From Dietzia natronolimnaea (GTDB lineage: Bacteria > Actinomycetota > Actinomycetes > Mycobacteriales > Mycobacteriaceae), in the NCBI RefSeq assembly GCF_039525805.1, contig NZ_BAAAHZ010000019.1: DNA of 64,000 nt; one strand, 5' to 3'. Below the pieces are notes generated by a model. The model was given only the letters and a program-made list of their open reading frames with translations. It made no database searches and was not told the origin of the DNA. How positions within the stretch are numbered: the stretch's first letter is position 1; each line of letters begins with the position of its first letter. Made by a program: the position numbers and the translations under genes. This document shows, in pieces, positions 16,659 to 25,428 of this stretch.

Positions 16659-17645
16659 TCATGCCAGGGCCGGGATGACCTCGCGTTCGAACAACTCGAG
16701 CCCCGAGGTGTCGGTGGCGATCTCGGGGAAGTAGAACACCCCGTAGGTCATCCCCAGACCCTCGAGTTCGCGGAGCTTGTCCACGATCTGCCCGGGCGTG
16801 CCCACCGCGGGCAGCCCGCGGTACGCGCCGAGCTGCCGGTCCGCCTCGTCCGCGCCCACGTGGCGGGCCATCCGGTCACGGAGGAACGCCAGCCTGTCGG
16901 CGACGTCCTTCTCCGTCTCCCCCACGGCCACGTTGTAGTTGGCGGTGCGCGTGATCTCGGACGGGTCCCGGCCCACGTCCGCGCAGTGTGCGAACAGGAC
17001 CTCCGACTTGTGGGCGAACCCCTCGGGGCTGCCGTCGAAGTTCGTGTAGTCGGCGTGGCGGGCGGCGATCCGGAGGGTCTTGCGTTCGCCGCCCCCGGCG
17101 ATCCACATCGGGATGCCACCCTCCTGCAGTGGCCGGGGTCGCACGATCGCACCGTCGACCCGGAAGTGGTCACCCTCGAGCGAGACGATGCCGTCGGCCC
17201 AGGCCTCGGTCATGATCCGCACGCCCTCGTCGAGCATGGCGATCCGCTCACCGGCGGAGGGGAACCCGTAGCCGTAGGCCCGCCACTCGTGCTCGTACCA
17301 GCCGGCCCCGATCCCCATCTCCACGCGTCCGCCGGAGATGTGGTCCACGGTCGACGCCATCTTCGCCAGGAGCGCGGGGTTGCGGTACCCGAGACAGGTA
17401 CACATCTGACCCAGCCGCACCCGGGAGGTCACCGCGCCGAGGGCGGACATCAGGGTCCAGGCCTCGTGGGTGGCCTCTCCGGTGGTGAGCGGTGCGGTGT
17501 GCATGTGGTCGTACACCCACACCGACTCCCACGGGCCCGCGTCGGCACGGGTGGCGAGGTCGGTGATGACCGGCCAGTGGTGGGCGGGGGGCACGTCGAC
17601 CAGGTCGAGCCGCCAGCCCTGGGGCAGGAAGAGTCCGAAACGCAT
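16659..17645 (-). CDS. LLM-class (F420-type) oxidoreductase
   Basis: Luciferase-like TIM-barrel enzyme of 328 residues. It opens MRFGLFLPQGW and carries VWVYDHMHT, LGQMCTCLGYRNPALLAKMASTVDHISGGR and GIGAGWYEHEWRAYG, all typical of the LLM class F420-dependent group. The cofactor is probably F420H2, in line with fbiC in the same window, but FMN cannot be excluded. ATG 17645 lies 41 bases after the ABC ATPase stop. The substrate is unknown. Confidence 0.83.
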   Translation of the reverse strand: MRFGLFLPQGWRLDLVDVPPAHHWPVITDLATRADAGPWESVWVYDHMHTAPLTTGEATHEAWTLMSALGAVTSRVRLGQMCTCLGYRNPALLAKMASTVDHISGGRVEMGIGAGWYEHEWRAYGYGFPSAGERIAMLDEGVRIMTEAWADGIVSLEGDHFRVDGAIVRPRPLQEGGIPMWIAGGGERKTLRIAARHADYTNFDGSPEGFAHKSEVLFAHCADVGRDPSEITRTANYNVAVGETEKDVADRLAFLRDRMARHVGADEADRQLGAYRGLPAVGTPGQIVDKLRELEGLGMTYGVFYFPEIATDTSGLELFEREVIPALA

Positions 17646-17686
17646 GCCCCCGACACTAGCGCCGTGGGCCACCCCGGGAGAGCCGG

Positions 17687-18568
17687 TCAGGCGGTGGACA
17701 GGACCGCGCCGATGCCCTCCGGCTCGTCCTCGCCGTCGAAGTACAGCGCCACGTATCGCCCCGCGACCTCGGCGACCTGCATCTCCATGTCGTACACCAA
17801 CCGCAGGACGTCGGTCCGCATGATCTGCGCCGGCGTGCCGTCGGCGACGATCGAGCCGTCCTTCATGGCGATGATCCGGTCCGAGTAGGCGGCGGCGATG
17901 TTGATGTCGTGGATCACCAGGACGACGGTCTTGTCCCGCTCCGCGGCGGTCCGGCGCAGCAACCGCATGATCGAGGTGGCGTGACGCAGGTCGAGGTTGT
18001 TGAGCGGTTCGTCGAGCAGGACGTAGTCCGTGTCCTGCGCGAGAACCATGGCGATGTGGGCACGTTGGCGCTGGCCGCCGGAGAGCTCGTCGAGGTACCG
18101 GTCGGCCAGGCCCTCCAGCTCCATCGCCGCCAGGGCGTACCCGACGTGCTCGTCGTCCCCGGGGGTGGGTCGGCCACCGTTGTGGGGGAACCTGCCGAAG
18201 GCCACGAGTTCGCGGACCGTCAGGCGGATGGAGACGGCGTTCTCCTGACGCAGCACCGCGAGGCGTCGCGCGAGCTCGCGGCCACCGTTCACGGACACAT
18301 CGACCCCGTCGACCAGGACGTGTCCGGAGTCGGCTCCCTGGAGTCGGCTCATGACCCCCAGCAACGTGGACTTGCCGGCGCCGTTGGGTCCGATCAACGA
18401 GGTGACGCCGCCCTGGGCGAAGCACGCGGTGACGTCGCGGAGGACCTGTGTCTCGCCGTATGACGCGCACACCGAGTTCGCCTCGATACCGTCCCCGGTC
18501 GGGCGCTCGGCCGGCCACGGGGTCGCGCTGGTCCGGTCACCGCGGCGACGGAACGGGAGGAGGGACAT
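17687..18568 (-). CDS. siderophore ABC importer, ATPase
   Basis: ABC ATPase of 293 residues for ferric-siderophore uptake. Walker A is GPNGAGKST, the Q-loop region ends in RQENAV, the signature is LSGGQRQRA, Walker B is YVLLDEP with NNLDLRHAT after it, and the H-loop is VIHDINIA. The sequence DLRHATSIMRLLRR and the FGRFPHN segment are like YclP/CeuD proteins. A polar N-terminal extension of about 28 residues precedes the domain. It is the last of four importer genes in the order binding protein, permease, permease, ATPase. Confidence 0.9.
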   Translation of the reverse strand: MSLLPFRRRGDRTSATPWPAERPTGDGIEANSVCASYGETQVLRDVTACFAQGGVTSLIGPNGAGKSTLLGVMSRLQGADSGHVLVDGVDVSVNGGRELARRLAVLRQENAVSIRLTVRELVAFGRFPHNGGRPTPGDDEHVGYALAAMELEGLADRYLDELSGGQRQRAHIAMVLAQDTDYVLLDEPLNNLDLRHATSIMRLLRRTAAERDKTVVLVIHDINIAAAYSDRIIAMKDGSIVADGTPAQIMRTDVLRLVYDMEMQVAEVAGRYVALYFDGEDEPEGIGAVLSTA

Positions 18569-18583
18569 GATCTGCTTCTTTCG

Positions 18584-19633
18584 TCAGCGTGCGCGGTTGG
18601 TCAGGAGCAGGAACAGGAACAGCAGGCCACCGACGAACTCGATGACGATGCTCAGCGCGGACTCGACGCCCAGGGCGCCGAGCACCATCTCCCCACCGGC
18701 CAGCGCGATCACGCCGAGCAGCGAGGCGACGGGCAGCGTGAAGCGGTGGAGGGTGGTCCCGAGGAGCGCGTAGGCGGCGTTGGCGACGATGAGCCCGAAG
18801 AACATCACCGGGCCGATCAGCGCCGTCGACGCGGAGACGAGGAACGAGACCACCACCAGCACGACGATCGTCACCCGTCGGTGGTTCACGCCCAGGGCGA
18901 CCGCCGGGTCACGGCCGAGGAGCATCACATCCAGCCTGCGGCCGAGCAGCACGACCACACCCAGGCAGGCGGCGACGATGAGTCCGCACGCGACCAGGAC
19001 GTCCGGCTGCACACCCCGGAAGCTGGCGAACATGGCGTCCTGGACCCGCAGGTAGGCGGCCGGGTCGAGCAGGCGTTGGAAGAACGAGGAGATCGAGCGG
19101 AAGAACACCCCGAACACCACGCCGACCAGCAACAGCAGGTGGATGTCGGTCCTACGACCACCGAGCAGCCAGAGGTAGAGCGCGGTCGAGGCCACGACCA
19201 TGATCGCCGTCTGCCCCAGGAATCCGGAGAGGCCGCCGCTGATGAGGCCGCCGGCGAGGGCCTCGGGACGCGGGACCACGAAGAACACGAGCATCGTCTG
19301 GACGAGCAGGTACAGCGAGTCGAAGCCCATGAGTGCCGGGGTGAGGATCCGGTTCCCGGTGACGGTCTGGAACAACACCGTCGACACGCCCACGGCCACG
19401 GCCACCAGGACGATCGCCACGGCATGGCGGGACAACCGGTCCAGCGAGTAGTGCCAGGCCCTGGAGCCCACGGTCTCCGGGAGGCCGGTCAGGACGAGCG
19501 CGGCCAGCGCCCCGACCGCGACGGCAGCGCAGACCAGGGTGACCAGCCACCGGCGTCGTCGGTCGGACTCGGTCCGTGTCCGCCCACGCCGGAGCTGCTG
19601 CGGCGGGCGCTCCGCGGTAGGGGTCTCAACCAT
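18584..19633 (-). CDS. siderophore ABC importer, permease 2
   Basis: FecCD-family permease of 349 residues with about nine to ten membrane helices. Family marks include GNRILTPALMGFDSLY, the coupling region DPAVALGVNHRRV, and PVMFFGLIVANAAY near the C-terminus. This form resembles YclO/CeuC. Its start overlaps the end of permease 1 by eight bases, so the two are probably translated together and pair as a heterodimer. Confidence 0.9.
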   Translation of the reverse strand: MVETPTAERPPQQLRRGRTRTESDRRRRWLVTLVCAAVAVGALAALVLTGLPETVGSRAWHYSLDRLSRHAVAIVLVAVAVGVSTVLFQTVTGNRILTPALMGFDSLYLLVQTMLVFFVVPRPEALAGGLISGGLSGFLGQTAIMVVASTALYLWLLGGRRTDIHLLLLVGVVFGVFFRSISSFFQRLLDPAAYLRVQDAMFASFRGVQPDVLVACGLIVAACLGVVVLLGRRLDVMLLGRDPAVALGVNHRRVTIVVLVVVSFLVSASTALIGPVMFFGLIVANAAYALLGTTLHRFTLPVASLLGVIALAGGEMVLGALGVESALSIVIEFVGGLLFLFLLLTNRAR

Positions 19634-20648
19634 TGCGCACCGCCCGCAGCATCATCGCCAGGAATACGGCCCCGCCGATGATCCCCACCAGCGTCCCCAC
19701 GGGGATCTCACCCGCACCGGTCGAGCCACCGGCGAGGATGCCCGGGAGCGACCGTCCGACCATGTCGCAGACGAGGACGGTGACCGCGCCGAGGAGCGCC
19801 ACGAGCGGCAGGCCGCGGCGCGCGTCGTCGCCGACGAGTCTGGAGACGACGTTGGGGACCACGAGTCCGAGCAGCGGGAGGGCACCCACGGTGACGACGA
19901 CGACGGCGGCGACGGCCGCCACGATGGACATTCCCAGGGCGACGACCGTGCGGTGATCCACACCGAGACCCGTGGCGACGTCCTCCCCCAGCCCGGCCAC
20001 GGTGAACCTGTCCGCCGTGATGTAGGCGATCACCCCGAGGACGGCCACCAGCCAGAGCAGTTCGTACCGCCCGGCGAGGACCGCGGAGAAGTCGGCGAGC
20101 ATCCAGGCGTTGAGCATCTGGAGGAGGTCCCGGGACAGTGCCAGGAACGCCGCGACCGCACCCACGACGGAGCCCAGCATGATGCCGATGAGCGGCACGA
20201 TGAAGGAGTCGGAGACGGCGACGCGACGGATGCACGCGAGGAACAGCGCGGTGCCGGCGAGGGCGAACGTCATCGCCACGAGCATCTTCACCACGATCGG
20301 GGCGCCCGGGGCGAGGATCGCCACCACGACCAGGCCCAATCCGGCGGACTCGACCGTCCCGGCGGTGGAGGGCTCCACGAAGCGGTTGCGGGTGAGCAGC
20401 TGCATGAGCAGTCCGGCGACCGCCAGGGACGCCCCGGCGAGCGCTGCCGCCGCGGTCCGGGGCAGGCGGGCCTCGAGGAGGTAGACGCGGTGCGCCTCGG
20501 TGAGGCCGCCTGTGAGGACGTCCCGGACCGTGATGTCGGCCGCGCCGACGAACACGCTCGCGACCAGTGCCACCAGTAGTGCGGCCACGCCGAGAACCGG
20601 CCAGGGCGCCTGGTGCCGTGGCCGGTTCTCCGACAGGGTGGTGGTCAC
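19626..20648 (-). CDS. siderophore ABC importer, permease 1
   Basis: FecCD-family permease of 340 residues, YclN/CeuB-like. Marks are RLPRTAAAALAGASLAVAGL (TM2 region), NRFVEPSTAGTVESAGLG, GVDHRTVVALG as coupling helix and LGLVVPNVVSRLVGDD. The gene starts 19 bases after the binding-protein stop and overlaps permease 2. Expected to sit in the inner membrane and form the translocation path with permease 2. Confidence 0.9.
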   Translation of the reverse strand: MTTTLSENRPRHQAPWPVLGVAALLVALVASVFVGAADITVRDVLTGGLTEAHRVYLLEARLPRTAAAALAGASLAVAGLLMQLLTRNRFVEPSTAGTVESAGLGLVVVAILAPGAPIVVKMLVAMTFALAGTALFLACIRRVAVSDSFIVPLIGIMLGSVVGAVAAFLALSRDLLQMLNAWMLADFSAVLAGRYELLWLVAVLGVIAYITADRFTVAGLGEDVATGLGVDHRTVVALGMSIVAAVAAVVVVTVGALPLLGLVVPNVVSRLVGDDARRGLPLVALLGAVTVLVCDMVGRSLPGILAGGSTGAGEIPVGTLVGIIGGAVFLAMMLRAVRNG

Positions 20649-20667
20649 GACCGGGTGCTCCCCGCGG

Positions 20668-21579
20668 TCAGGAGACTGCCGAGTCGATCTCGCCGATCAT
20701 GGCGTCCAGGACGCCGAGCCCGCCGCCGATGAGGTACCAGTTCTGCCCGTCGAGCATGTGGACGTTGCCGTTGGTCGCGGCGGAGGTCCGGTTGAACAGG
20801 GGGTTGTCCAGCAGCGCTGTGGCCGCCTCACCCTCGGCACCGATCGCGGCGTCCCGATCGATCACGAAGACGTGATCGGGGTTGAGCTCGGCGATCTGCT
20901 CCCAGCTGAGCGGTGCGCCGTGCCTGCCCTCGGCGGCGACGTCACCGGCCGACTCCATTCCGAGTTCGTTGAAGATGATGTCGAACCGGGTCCCGGGGCC
21001 GTAGGCGGTGACCTTGCCGCCCGAGGTCATGAGCACCAGCGCCGTCCCGGCGTCCTCGGCCTTGGCACGCGTCTCGGCGACCCTCTCGTCGATCTCGGCG
21101 AGCTGCTCCGCCGCCTTGTCCTCGGCACCGAACAGGGCGGCGATCTCCTCCACCTTGGCGCGGTTGGACGCGACCGTGTCGGAGGTGTCGGGGTCACCGG
21201 CGATCACCTGGTCCGAGATCTTGGCGAACTCGGGCTCCATCGCCTCCGTGCGCGCACCGAACAGGATGAGATCGGGGCCGAGCTCGGCGATGACGTCCAT
21301 CTTCGGCTCCTTGAGGCTGCCGACGTCCGTGTACTCATCGCTCGCATAGGTGTCGAGCGCGTCCGGGAACACTCCGGTCTTGGTCAGGCCCACCACCCGG
21401 TCCTCGAGATCCAGCTCGTCGAGCGTGTCGGCAGCGGCGTGGCTGGTGAGGACGACCCGCGCGGGCCCCTCACCGTCGGTGCCGGTGGACTGCGCGTCGG
21501 AGCTTCCGCAGGCAGTGAGCGCGCCGCCGGTCAGGGCGAGGGCGGCTGCCGCGGCGACGATCGTGGGGAATCGGTTCAC
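20668..21579 (-). CDS. ferric-siderophore-binding lipoprotein
   Basis: Binding protein of 303 residues with lipobox LTAC (Cys24) and the class III (TroA/FepB-like) fold: RVVLTSHAAADTLDELDLEDRVVGL, then ELGPDLILFG and LNPDHVFVIDRD. The type matches YclQ/CeuA proteins, which prefer catecholate or petrobactin-like ligands; I cannot fix the ligand from sequence. It is first in the importer operon, with an iron-box sequence 24 bases upstream of the start codon, so expression should rise in low iron. Confidence 0.9.
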   Translation of the reverse strand: MNRFPTIVAAAAALALTGGALTACGSSDAQSTGTDGEGPARVVLTSHAAADTLDELDLEDRVVGLTKTGVFPDALDTYASDEYTDVGSLKEPKMDVIAELGPDLILFGARTEAMEPEFAKISDQVIAGDPDTSDTVASNRAKVEEIAALFGAEDKAAEQLAEIDERVAETRAKAEDAGTALVLMTSGGKVTAYGPGTRFDIIFNELGMESAGDVAAEGRHGAPLSWEQIAELNPDHVFVIDRDAAIGAEGEAATALLDNPLFNRTSAATNGNVHMLDGQNWYLIGGGLGVLDAMIGEIDSAVS

Positions 21580-21602
21580 AGTGTCTCCAGGGGCTCAAGT
21601 CA

Positions 21603-21621
21603 GTAGGTTAGGCTCACCTTA
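21603..21621. promoter_or_regulatory. IdeR/DtxR-type iron box
   Basis: On the minus strand the 19 bases read TAAGGTGAGCCTAACCTAC, matching 16 of 19 positions of the known DtxR/IdeR consensus TTAGGTTAGSCTAACCTAA. It lies 24 bases before the start of the siderophore-binding lipoprotein gene, in the divergent gap to the methyltransferase gene. Iron-loaded IdeR/DtxR would be expected to repress the importer here. Confidence 0.85.
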
Positions 21622-21774
21622 ACCACGCCGCGTGCGCAGGGGCAAAACCAAGGTGTGCCTTCCCTCAGAAGCGGGTGGTGGGGGCCTCGCGCCGACCGGC
21701 CCGCTCCCGTGGCCACGGGACCCCGGCGCGAGTACGATCACGCCATCGGAATCCCGTCGCGAAGGAGGCCCGGC

Positions 21775-22341
21775 ATGCCCACCGCGGAGGTCCGGAGGGC
21801 GATGCGCGCCCAGGACCGGCGACGGTTCCTCCCCCCTGAGGTCGCGGGCGACCACCGCCGCGACGCTCCGCTGCCGATCGGCCACGGGCAGACGAACTCG
21901 CAACCCTCCACCGTGGCGGACATGATGACCCTCCTCGAACCGTTCCCCGGGATGCGGGTCCTCGACGTCGGCTCCGGCAGCGGCTGGACATCGGCGATCC
22001 TCGGCGAACTGGGCGGACCGGGGTCCGCCGTGTACGCGGTCGAGCTGGTTCCGGAGCTGGTCGAGAGGTCACGCGCGGCCCTCACCCAGCCCTGGGTGCG
22101 GGTACACCAGGCCCGGCCCGGAGTGCTGGGCCTGCCGGAGTACGGCCCCTTCGACCGGATCCTCGTCTCCGCGATGGGCGAGGCCCTCCCGCAGGAGCTC
22201 GTGGACCAACTCGCAGAGGGCGGCGTGATGGTCGCGCCCTGGCGGGACGTCATGCACAGGGTGCGGCGCACGAGCGGGGAACTCGAGGTCACCGACCACG
22301 GTGGATACCGCTTCGTCCCCCTGCGCCACACCCGATTCTGA
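21775..22341 (+). CDS. protein-L-isoaspartate O-methyltransferase-like protein
   Basis: SAM-dependent methyltransferase of 188 residues in the PCMT group. It has the PCMT-type approach PLPIGHGQTNSQPSTVADMM and SAM motif I VLDVGSGSGWTSAIL, followed by YAVELVPELVERSR. The proteins of this family repair isoaspartyl residues, using SAM to methylate the side chain, although actinobacterial members are often annotated only by fold. ATG 21775 has GAAGGAGG upstream. The gene is divergent from the iron-regulated importer. Confidence 0.8.
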   Translation: MPTAEVRRAMRAQDRRRFLPPEVAGDHRRDAPLPIGHGQTNSQPSTVADMMTLLEPFPGMRVLDVGSGSGWTSAILGELGGPGSAVYAVELVPELVERSRAALTQPWVRVHQARPGVLGLPEYGPFDRILVSAMGEALPQELVDQLAEGGVMVAPWRDVMHRVRRTSGELEVTDHGGYRFVPLRHTRF

Positions 22342-22405
22342 CCTGCACAATCGGACGATTATCCTGGACGGAAGTTTTACCCGCCTTACAGATCCAGGAG
22401 CGTCG

Positions 22406-24103
22406 ATGCCCGAGTTCGTCTATGAGGACCTCCTCCCGGTCGGTGCGGACACCACCGAGTACCGCCTCCTGACCACCGAGGGCGTCTCCACCGTCGAGGG
22501 CCCGGACGGCACGACCTTCCTGCGCGTGGATCCGGAGGCGATCCGCCTGCTCACCGAGACGGCGATGCACGACATCTCGCACTACCTGCGCCCCGACCAC
22601 CTGGCCCAGGTCGCCAAGATCCTCGACGACCCCGAGGCCAGCGACAACGACAAGTTCGTCGCACTGGACCTGCTCAAGAACGCCAACATCGCCGCCGGCG
22701 GGGTGCTTCCGATGTGCCAGGACACCGGCACCGCCATCGTCAAGGGAGAGCGTGGCCAGCACGTGCTCACCCCGGGGCCCGACGAGCAGGCGGTCGCCCG
22801 CGGCGTCTACGACGCGTTCACCCGCCTCAACCTGCGCTACTCGCAGAACGCCCCCCTCACCATGTGGGACGAGAAGAACACCGGCAACAACCTCCCGGCC
22901 CAGATCGAGATCGGCGCCGACACCACTCCCGGCCACGAGAACAGCTACAAGTTCCTGTTCATGGCCAAGGGCGGCGGCTCGGCCAACAAGTCCTTCCTGT
23001 ACCAGGAGACCAAGGCGATCCTCAATCCCGAGCGGATGATGCAGTTCATCGAGGAGAAGATCCGCTCGATCGGCACCGCGGCCTGCCCGCCCTACCACCT
23101 GGCGATCGTGGTGGGCGGCACCTCCGCCGAGTTCGCGGTCAAGACGGCCAAGCTCGCCTCGGCGCACTACCTGGACGAGCTCCCCCGCGAGGGGGCCATG
23201 TCGGGCCGCGGATTCCGCGACGTGGAGCTGGAGGAGAAGGTCTTCGAGCTGACCCAGCAGATCGGGATCGGCGCGCAGTTCGGCGGTAAGTACTTCTGCC
23301 ACGACGTCCGCGTGGTGCGCCTCCCCCGCCACGGGGCGTCACTCCCCGTCGCGATCGCCGTCTCCTGCAGCGCCGATCGTCAGGCCAAGGCCAAGATCAC
23401 CCCGGAGGGCGTGTTCCTCGAGCAGCTCGAGTTCGATCCCGGCCGTTTCCTGCCCGCCACCACCGACGCCGAACTGGACGCCGCGACGCACGGCGTGTCC
23501 GGGACCGGCAAGGGCGCCGCGGTGAGGGTCGACCTCAACAAGCCCATGGCGGAGATCCTCGCCGAGCTGAGCAAGCACCCGGTCAAGACCCGTCTGTCCC
23601 TCACCGGTCCCCTGGTGGTGGCCCGCGACATCGCCCACTCCAAGATCAAGGAGCGGCTCGACGCCGGCGAGGAGATGCCGCAGTACCTCAAGGATCACCC
23701 GGTCTACTACGCGGGACCCGCCAAGACCCCCGAGGGGATGCCGTCGGGAGCGTTCGGCCCCACCACCGCCGGCCGCATGGACTCGTATGTCGAGCAGTTC
23801 CAGGCCGCGGGCGGCTCGATGGTCATGCTGGCCAAGGGCAACCGCTCGAAGCAGGTCACCGATGCCTGCGCCACCCACGGCGGTTTCTACCTCGGCTCGA
23901 TCGGAGGCCCCGCCGCGCGGCTGGCCCAGGACTGCATCAAGCACGTCGAGGTGATCGAGTACGAGGAACTCGGCATGGAGGCGGTGTGGAAGATCGACGT
24001 GGAGGACTTCCCCGCGTTCATCGTGGTCGACGACAAGGGCGAGGACTTCTTCGCCCACACCGGCGAGGTCACGCTGACGGTGGGCAAGCGCCCGGGTCTG
24101 TGA
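22406..24103 (+). CDS. class I iron-sulfur fumarate hydratase
   Basis: Single-chain class I fumarase of 565 residues that interconverts fumarate and malate with an oxygen-sensitive [4Fe-4S] cluster. LPMCQDTGTAIVKGERGQ carries a cluster cysteine, and the C-terminal domain has PTTAGRMDSYVEQFQAAGGS and LAKGNRSKQV with TDACATHGGFYLGSIGGPAA. Length and domain order (alpha-like then beta-like) match E. coli FumA/FumB. ATG 22406 follows CCAGGAG. Many mycolic-acid actinobacteria rely on FumC, so a second fumarase may exist outside this window. Confidence 0.93.
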   Translation: MPEFVYEDLLPVGADTTEYRLLTTEGVSTVEGPDGTTFLRVDPEAIRLLTETAMHDISHYLRPDHLAQVAKILDDPEASDNDKFVALDLLKNANIAAGGVLPMCQDTGTAIVKGERGQHVLTPGPDEQAVARGVYDAFTRLNLRYSQNAPLTMWDEKNTGNNLPAQIEIGADTTPGHENSYKFLFMAKGGGSANKSFLYQETKAILNPERMMQFIEEKIRSIGTAACPPYHLAIVVGGTSAEFAVKTAKLASAHYLDELPREGAMSGRGFRDVELEEKVFELTQQIGIGAQFGGKYFCHDVRVVRLPRHGASLPVAIAVSCSADRQAKAKITPEGVFLEQLEFDPGRFLPATTDAELDAATHGVSGTGKGAAVRVDLNKPMAEILAELSKHPVKTRLSLTGPLVVARDIAHSKIKERLDAGEEMPQYLKDHPVYYAGPAKTPEGMPSGAFGPTTAGRMDSYVEQFQAAGGSMVMLAKGNRSKQVTDACATHGGFYLGSIGGPAARLAQDCIKHVEVIEYEELGMEAVWKIDVEDFPAFIVVDDKGEDFFAHTGEVTLTVGKRPGL

Positions 24104-24157
24104 CCTGTGCGGGCCTGTGACCTGCGGGGGCCACACACGCGCGGGCTATGTGACCTG
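24099..24157 (+). repeat. three copies of a 9-base repeat after the fumarase gene
   Basis: TGTGACCTG occurs at 24099-24107 (which includes the fumarase stop codon), 24116-24124 and 24149-24157. The spacing is uneven (17 and 33 bases). No function is evident. Confidence 0.5.
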
Positions 24158-24168
24158 CATGGGTGACC

Positions 24169-24201
24169 GCCCGGGGGGTGGCGTCACGAGACTCCCCGGG
24201 C
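24169..24201. terminator. possible convergent terminator hairpin
   Basis: GCCCGGGG at 24169-24176 pairs with CCCCGGGC at 24194-24201 around a 17-base loop. It lies between the fumarase gene and the convergent VOC-fold gene and overlaps the last codons of the latter. Confidence 0.4.
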
Positions 24202-24666
24202 AGCGGCCTCCAGTGCGGCCACGTCGAGTCTGACCATGTCCATCATCACCGTGAAGGCCCGTGCGGTGGCCGCCTGGTCCCCCGAGCGCCACAGCTCGTA
24301 CAACGACTCCGGTGCGACCTGCCAGCGCACGCCGTAACGGTCGATGAGCCAGCCGCACTGCACCTCCCGGCCCCCGCCGGCCAGCAGGCCGTCCCAGTAG
24401 TGGTCGATCTCGGCCTGGTCGGCGCACCGGATCTCCAGCGAGATCGCATCGGTGTACTCGACCCCCGGACCCCCGTTGAGGGCGAGGAAGGCCCGACCGT
24501 CGAGCTCGAACTCCACTGTAAGGACCTCGCCGGCCTTCGGCCCCGGCGTGTCGACCGGGGACTCGTCGACCGAGATGACGCGCGAGTTCGGGAAGACCGA
24601 GCAGTAGAACTCCGCGGCCTCCTCCGCCTGCCCGTCCAACCACAGACACGTGACGAACCTCGACAT
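24184..24666 (-). CDS. VOC-fold protein, PhnB/3-demethylubiquinone-methyltransferase-like
   Basis: Product of 160 residues starting MSRFVTCLWLDGQAEEAAEF, with YCSVFPNSRV, FELDGRAFLALNGGP and QCGWLIDRYGVRWQVAP. This is the 3-demethylubiquinone-9 3-methyltransferase-like branch of the glyoxalase/VOC fold. Despite the family name these proteins are not shown to be methyltransferases. ATG 24666 has GGAGGGGG upstream. Substrate unknown. Confidence 0.82.
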   Translation of the reverse strand: MSRFVTCLWLDGQAEEAAEFYCSVFPNSRVISVDESPVDTPGPKAGEVLTVEFELDGRAFLALNGGPGVEYTDAISLEIRCADQAEIDHYWDGLLAGGGREVQCGWLIDRYGVRWQVAPESLYELWRSGDQAATARAFTVMMDMVRLDVAALEAAARGVS

Positions 24667-24804
24667 GTCGCCCCCTCCTCCCGCCCCGACGGGCGTGGCC
24701 CGGATCCAGTGTCCCCCGACCGCGGCCCCCGCGGAACACCCTGGAGTGTCGCGATCCGGCAACGACGTTCGGCGCCGGTCTGGCCGCGACTAGGATCTAC
24801 GTGC

Positions 24805-25314
24805 ATGAACAGGATCACGCGTACCCTCGCCGCAGTCACGGTCGCCGCAGCCGCCACCGCCGGGCTCTCCGCCTGTGGGACGGACGGCGAATCGGGCCGG
24901 GACGAGGCGACCGGGGTGTCACCGACCACCTCGGAGGTGGTGTCCACGACCACCTCGGCCCCCGTCCCCGGGCCCACCGATTCGACGGTCGACGTCCCGG
25001 CACCCGTGGCGGACCGCTGGAACGACCTCGGCGGCGAGGCGGGCGAACTGGGCCGGGCGGCCGGACCCGCCACCGATGTAGAGGGCGGCTCGATCACCGA
25101 GTTCGAACGCGGGGCGATCGTCCTCACCCCCGCGGGGCGCGCCTTCGTGGTGCAGGGCGAGATCCTCACCGCCTACCTGGACGCGGGCGGGCCCGCGGGC
25201 GAGCTGGGTTTCCCCACCGCGGACGAGGCCACCACCGACGGGGGATGGATCTCCACCTTCGAGGGCGGGGTCATCACGTATCTCGACGGGGTCGCCGAGG
25301 TCCGCACCGACTGA
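24805..25314 (+). CDS. LGFP-repeat lipoprotein
   Basis: Lipoprotein of 169 residues with lipobox LSAC (Cys24). A Thr/Ser/Pro linker runs to about residue 65. Two LGFP-type units follow: LGGEAGELGRAAGPA with EFERGAIVLTPAGRAFVV, then GGPAGELGFPTADEA with FEGGVITYL. LGFP repeats are found on cell-wall proteins of mycolic-acid bacteria, for example at the C-terminus of C. glutamicum PS1, and are thought to tether to the envelope. Starts at ATG 24805; the repeat pair makes up almost all of the mature protein. Confidence 0.83.
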   Translation: MNRITRTLAAVTVAAAATAGLSACGTDGESGRDEATGVSPTTSEVVSTTTSAPVPGPTDSTVDVPAPVADRWNDLGGEAGELGRAAGPATDVEGGSITEFERGAIVLTPAGRAFVVQGEILTAYLDAGGPAGELGFPTADEATTDGGWISTFEGGVITYLDGVAEVRTD

Positions 25315-25428
25315 CCAGCACTCGCCCGTCACCCGCACGGTTCGCCCGCGCGTCGGGCATCGGAACGGGGGTGAAAGCGGGTTATCGGGGCGTCGCGCGG
25401 CCCTCTCCGGCGGGGCTATCGTCCTCCG

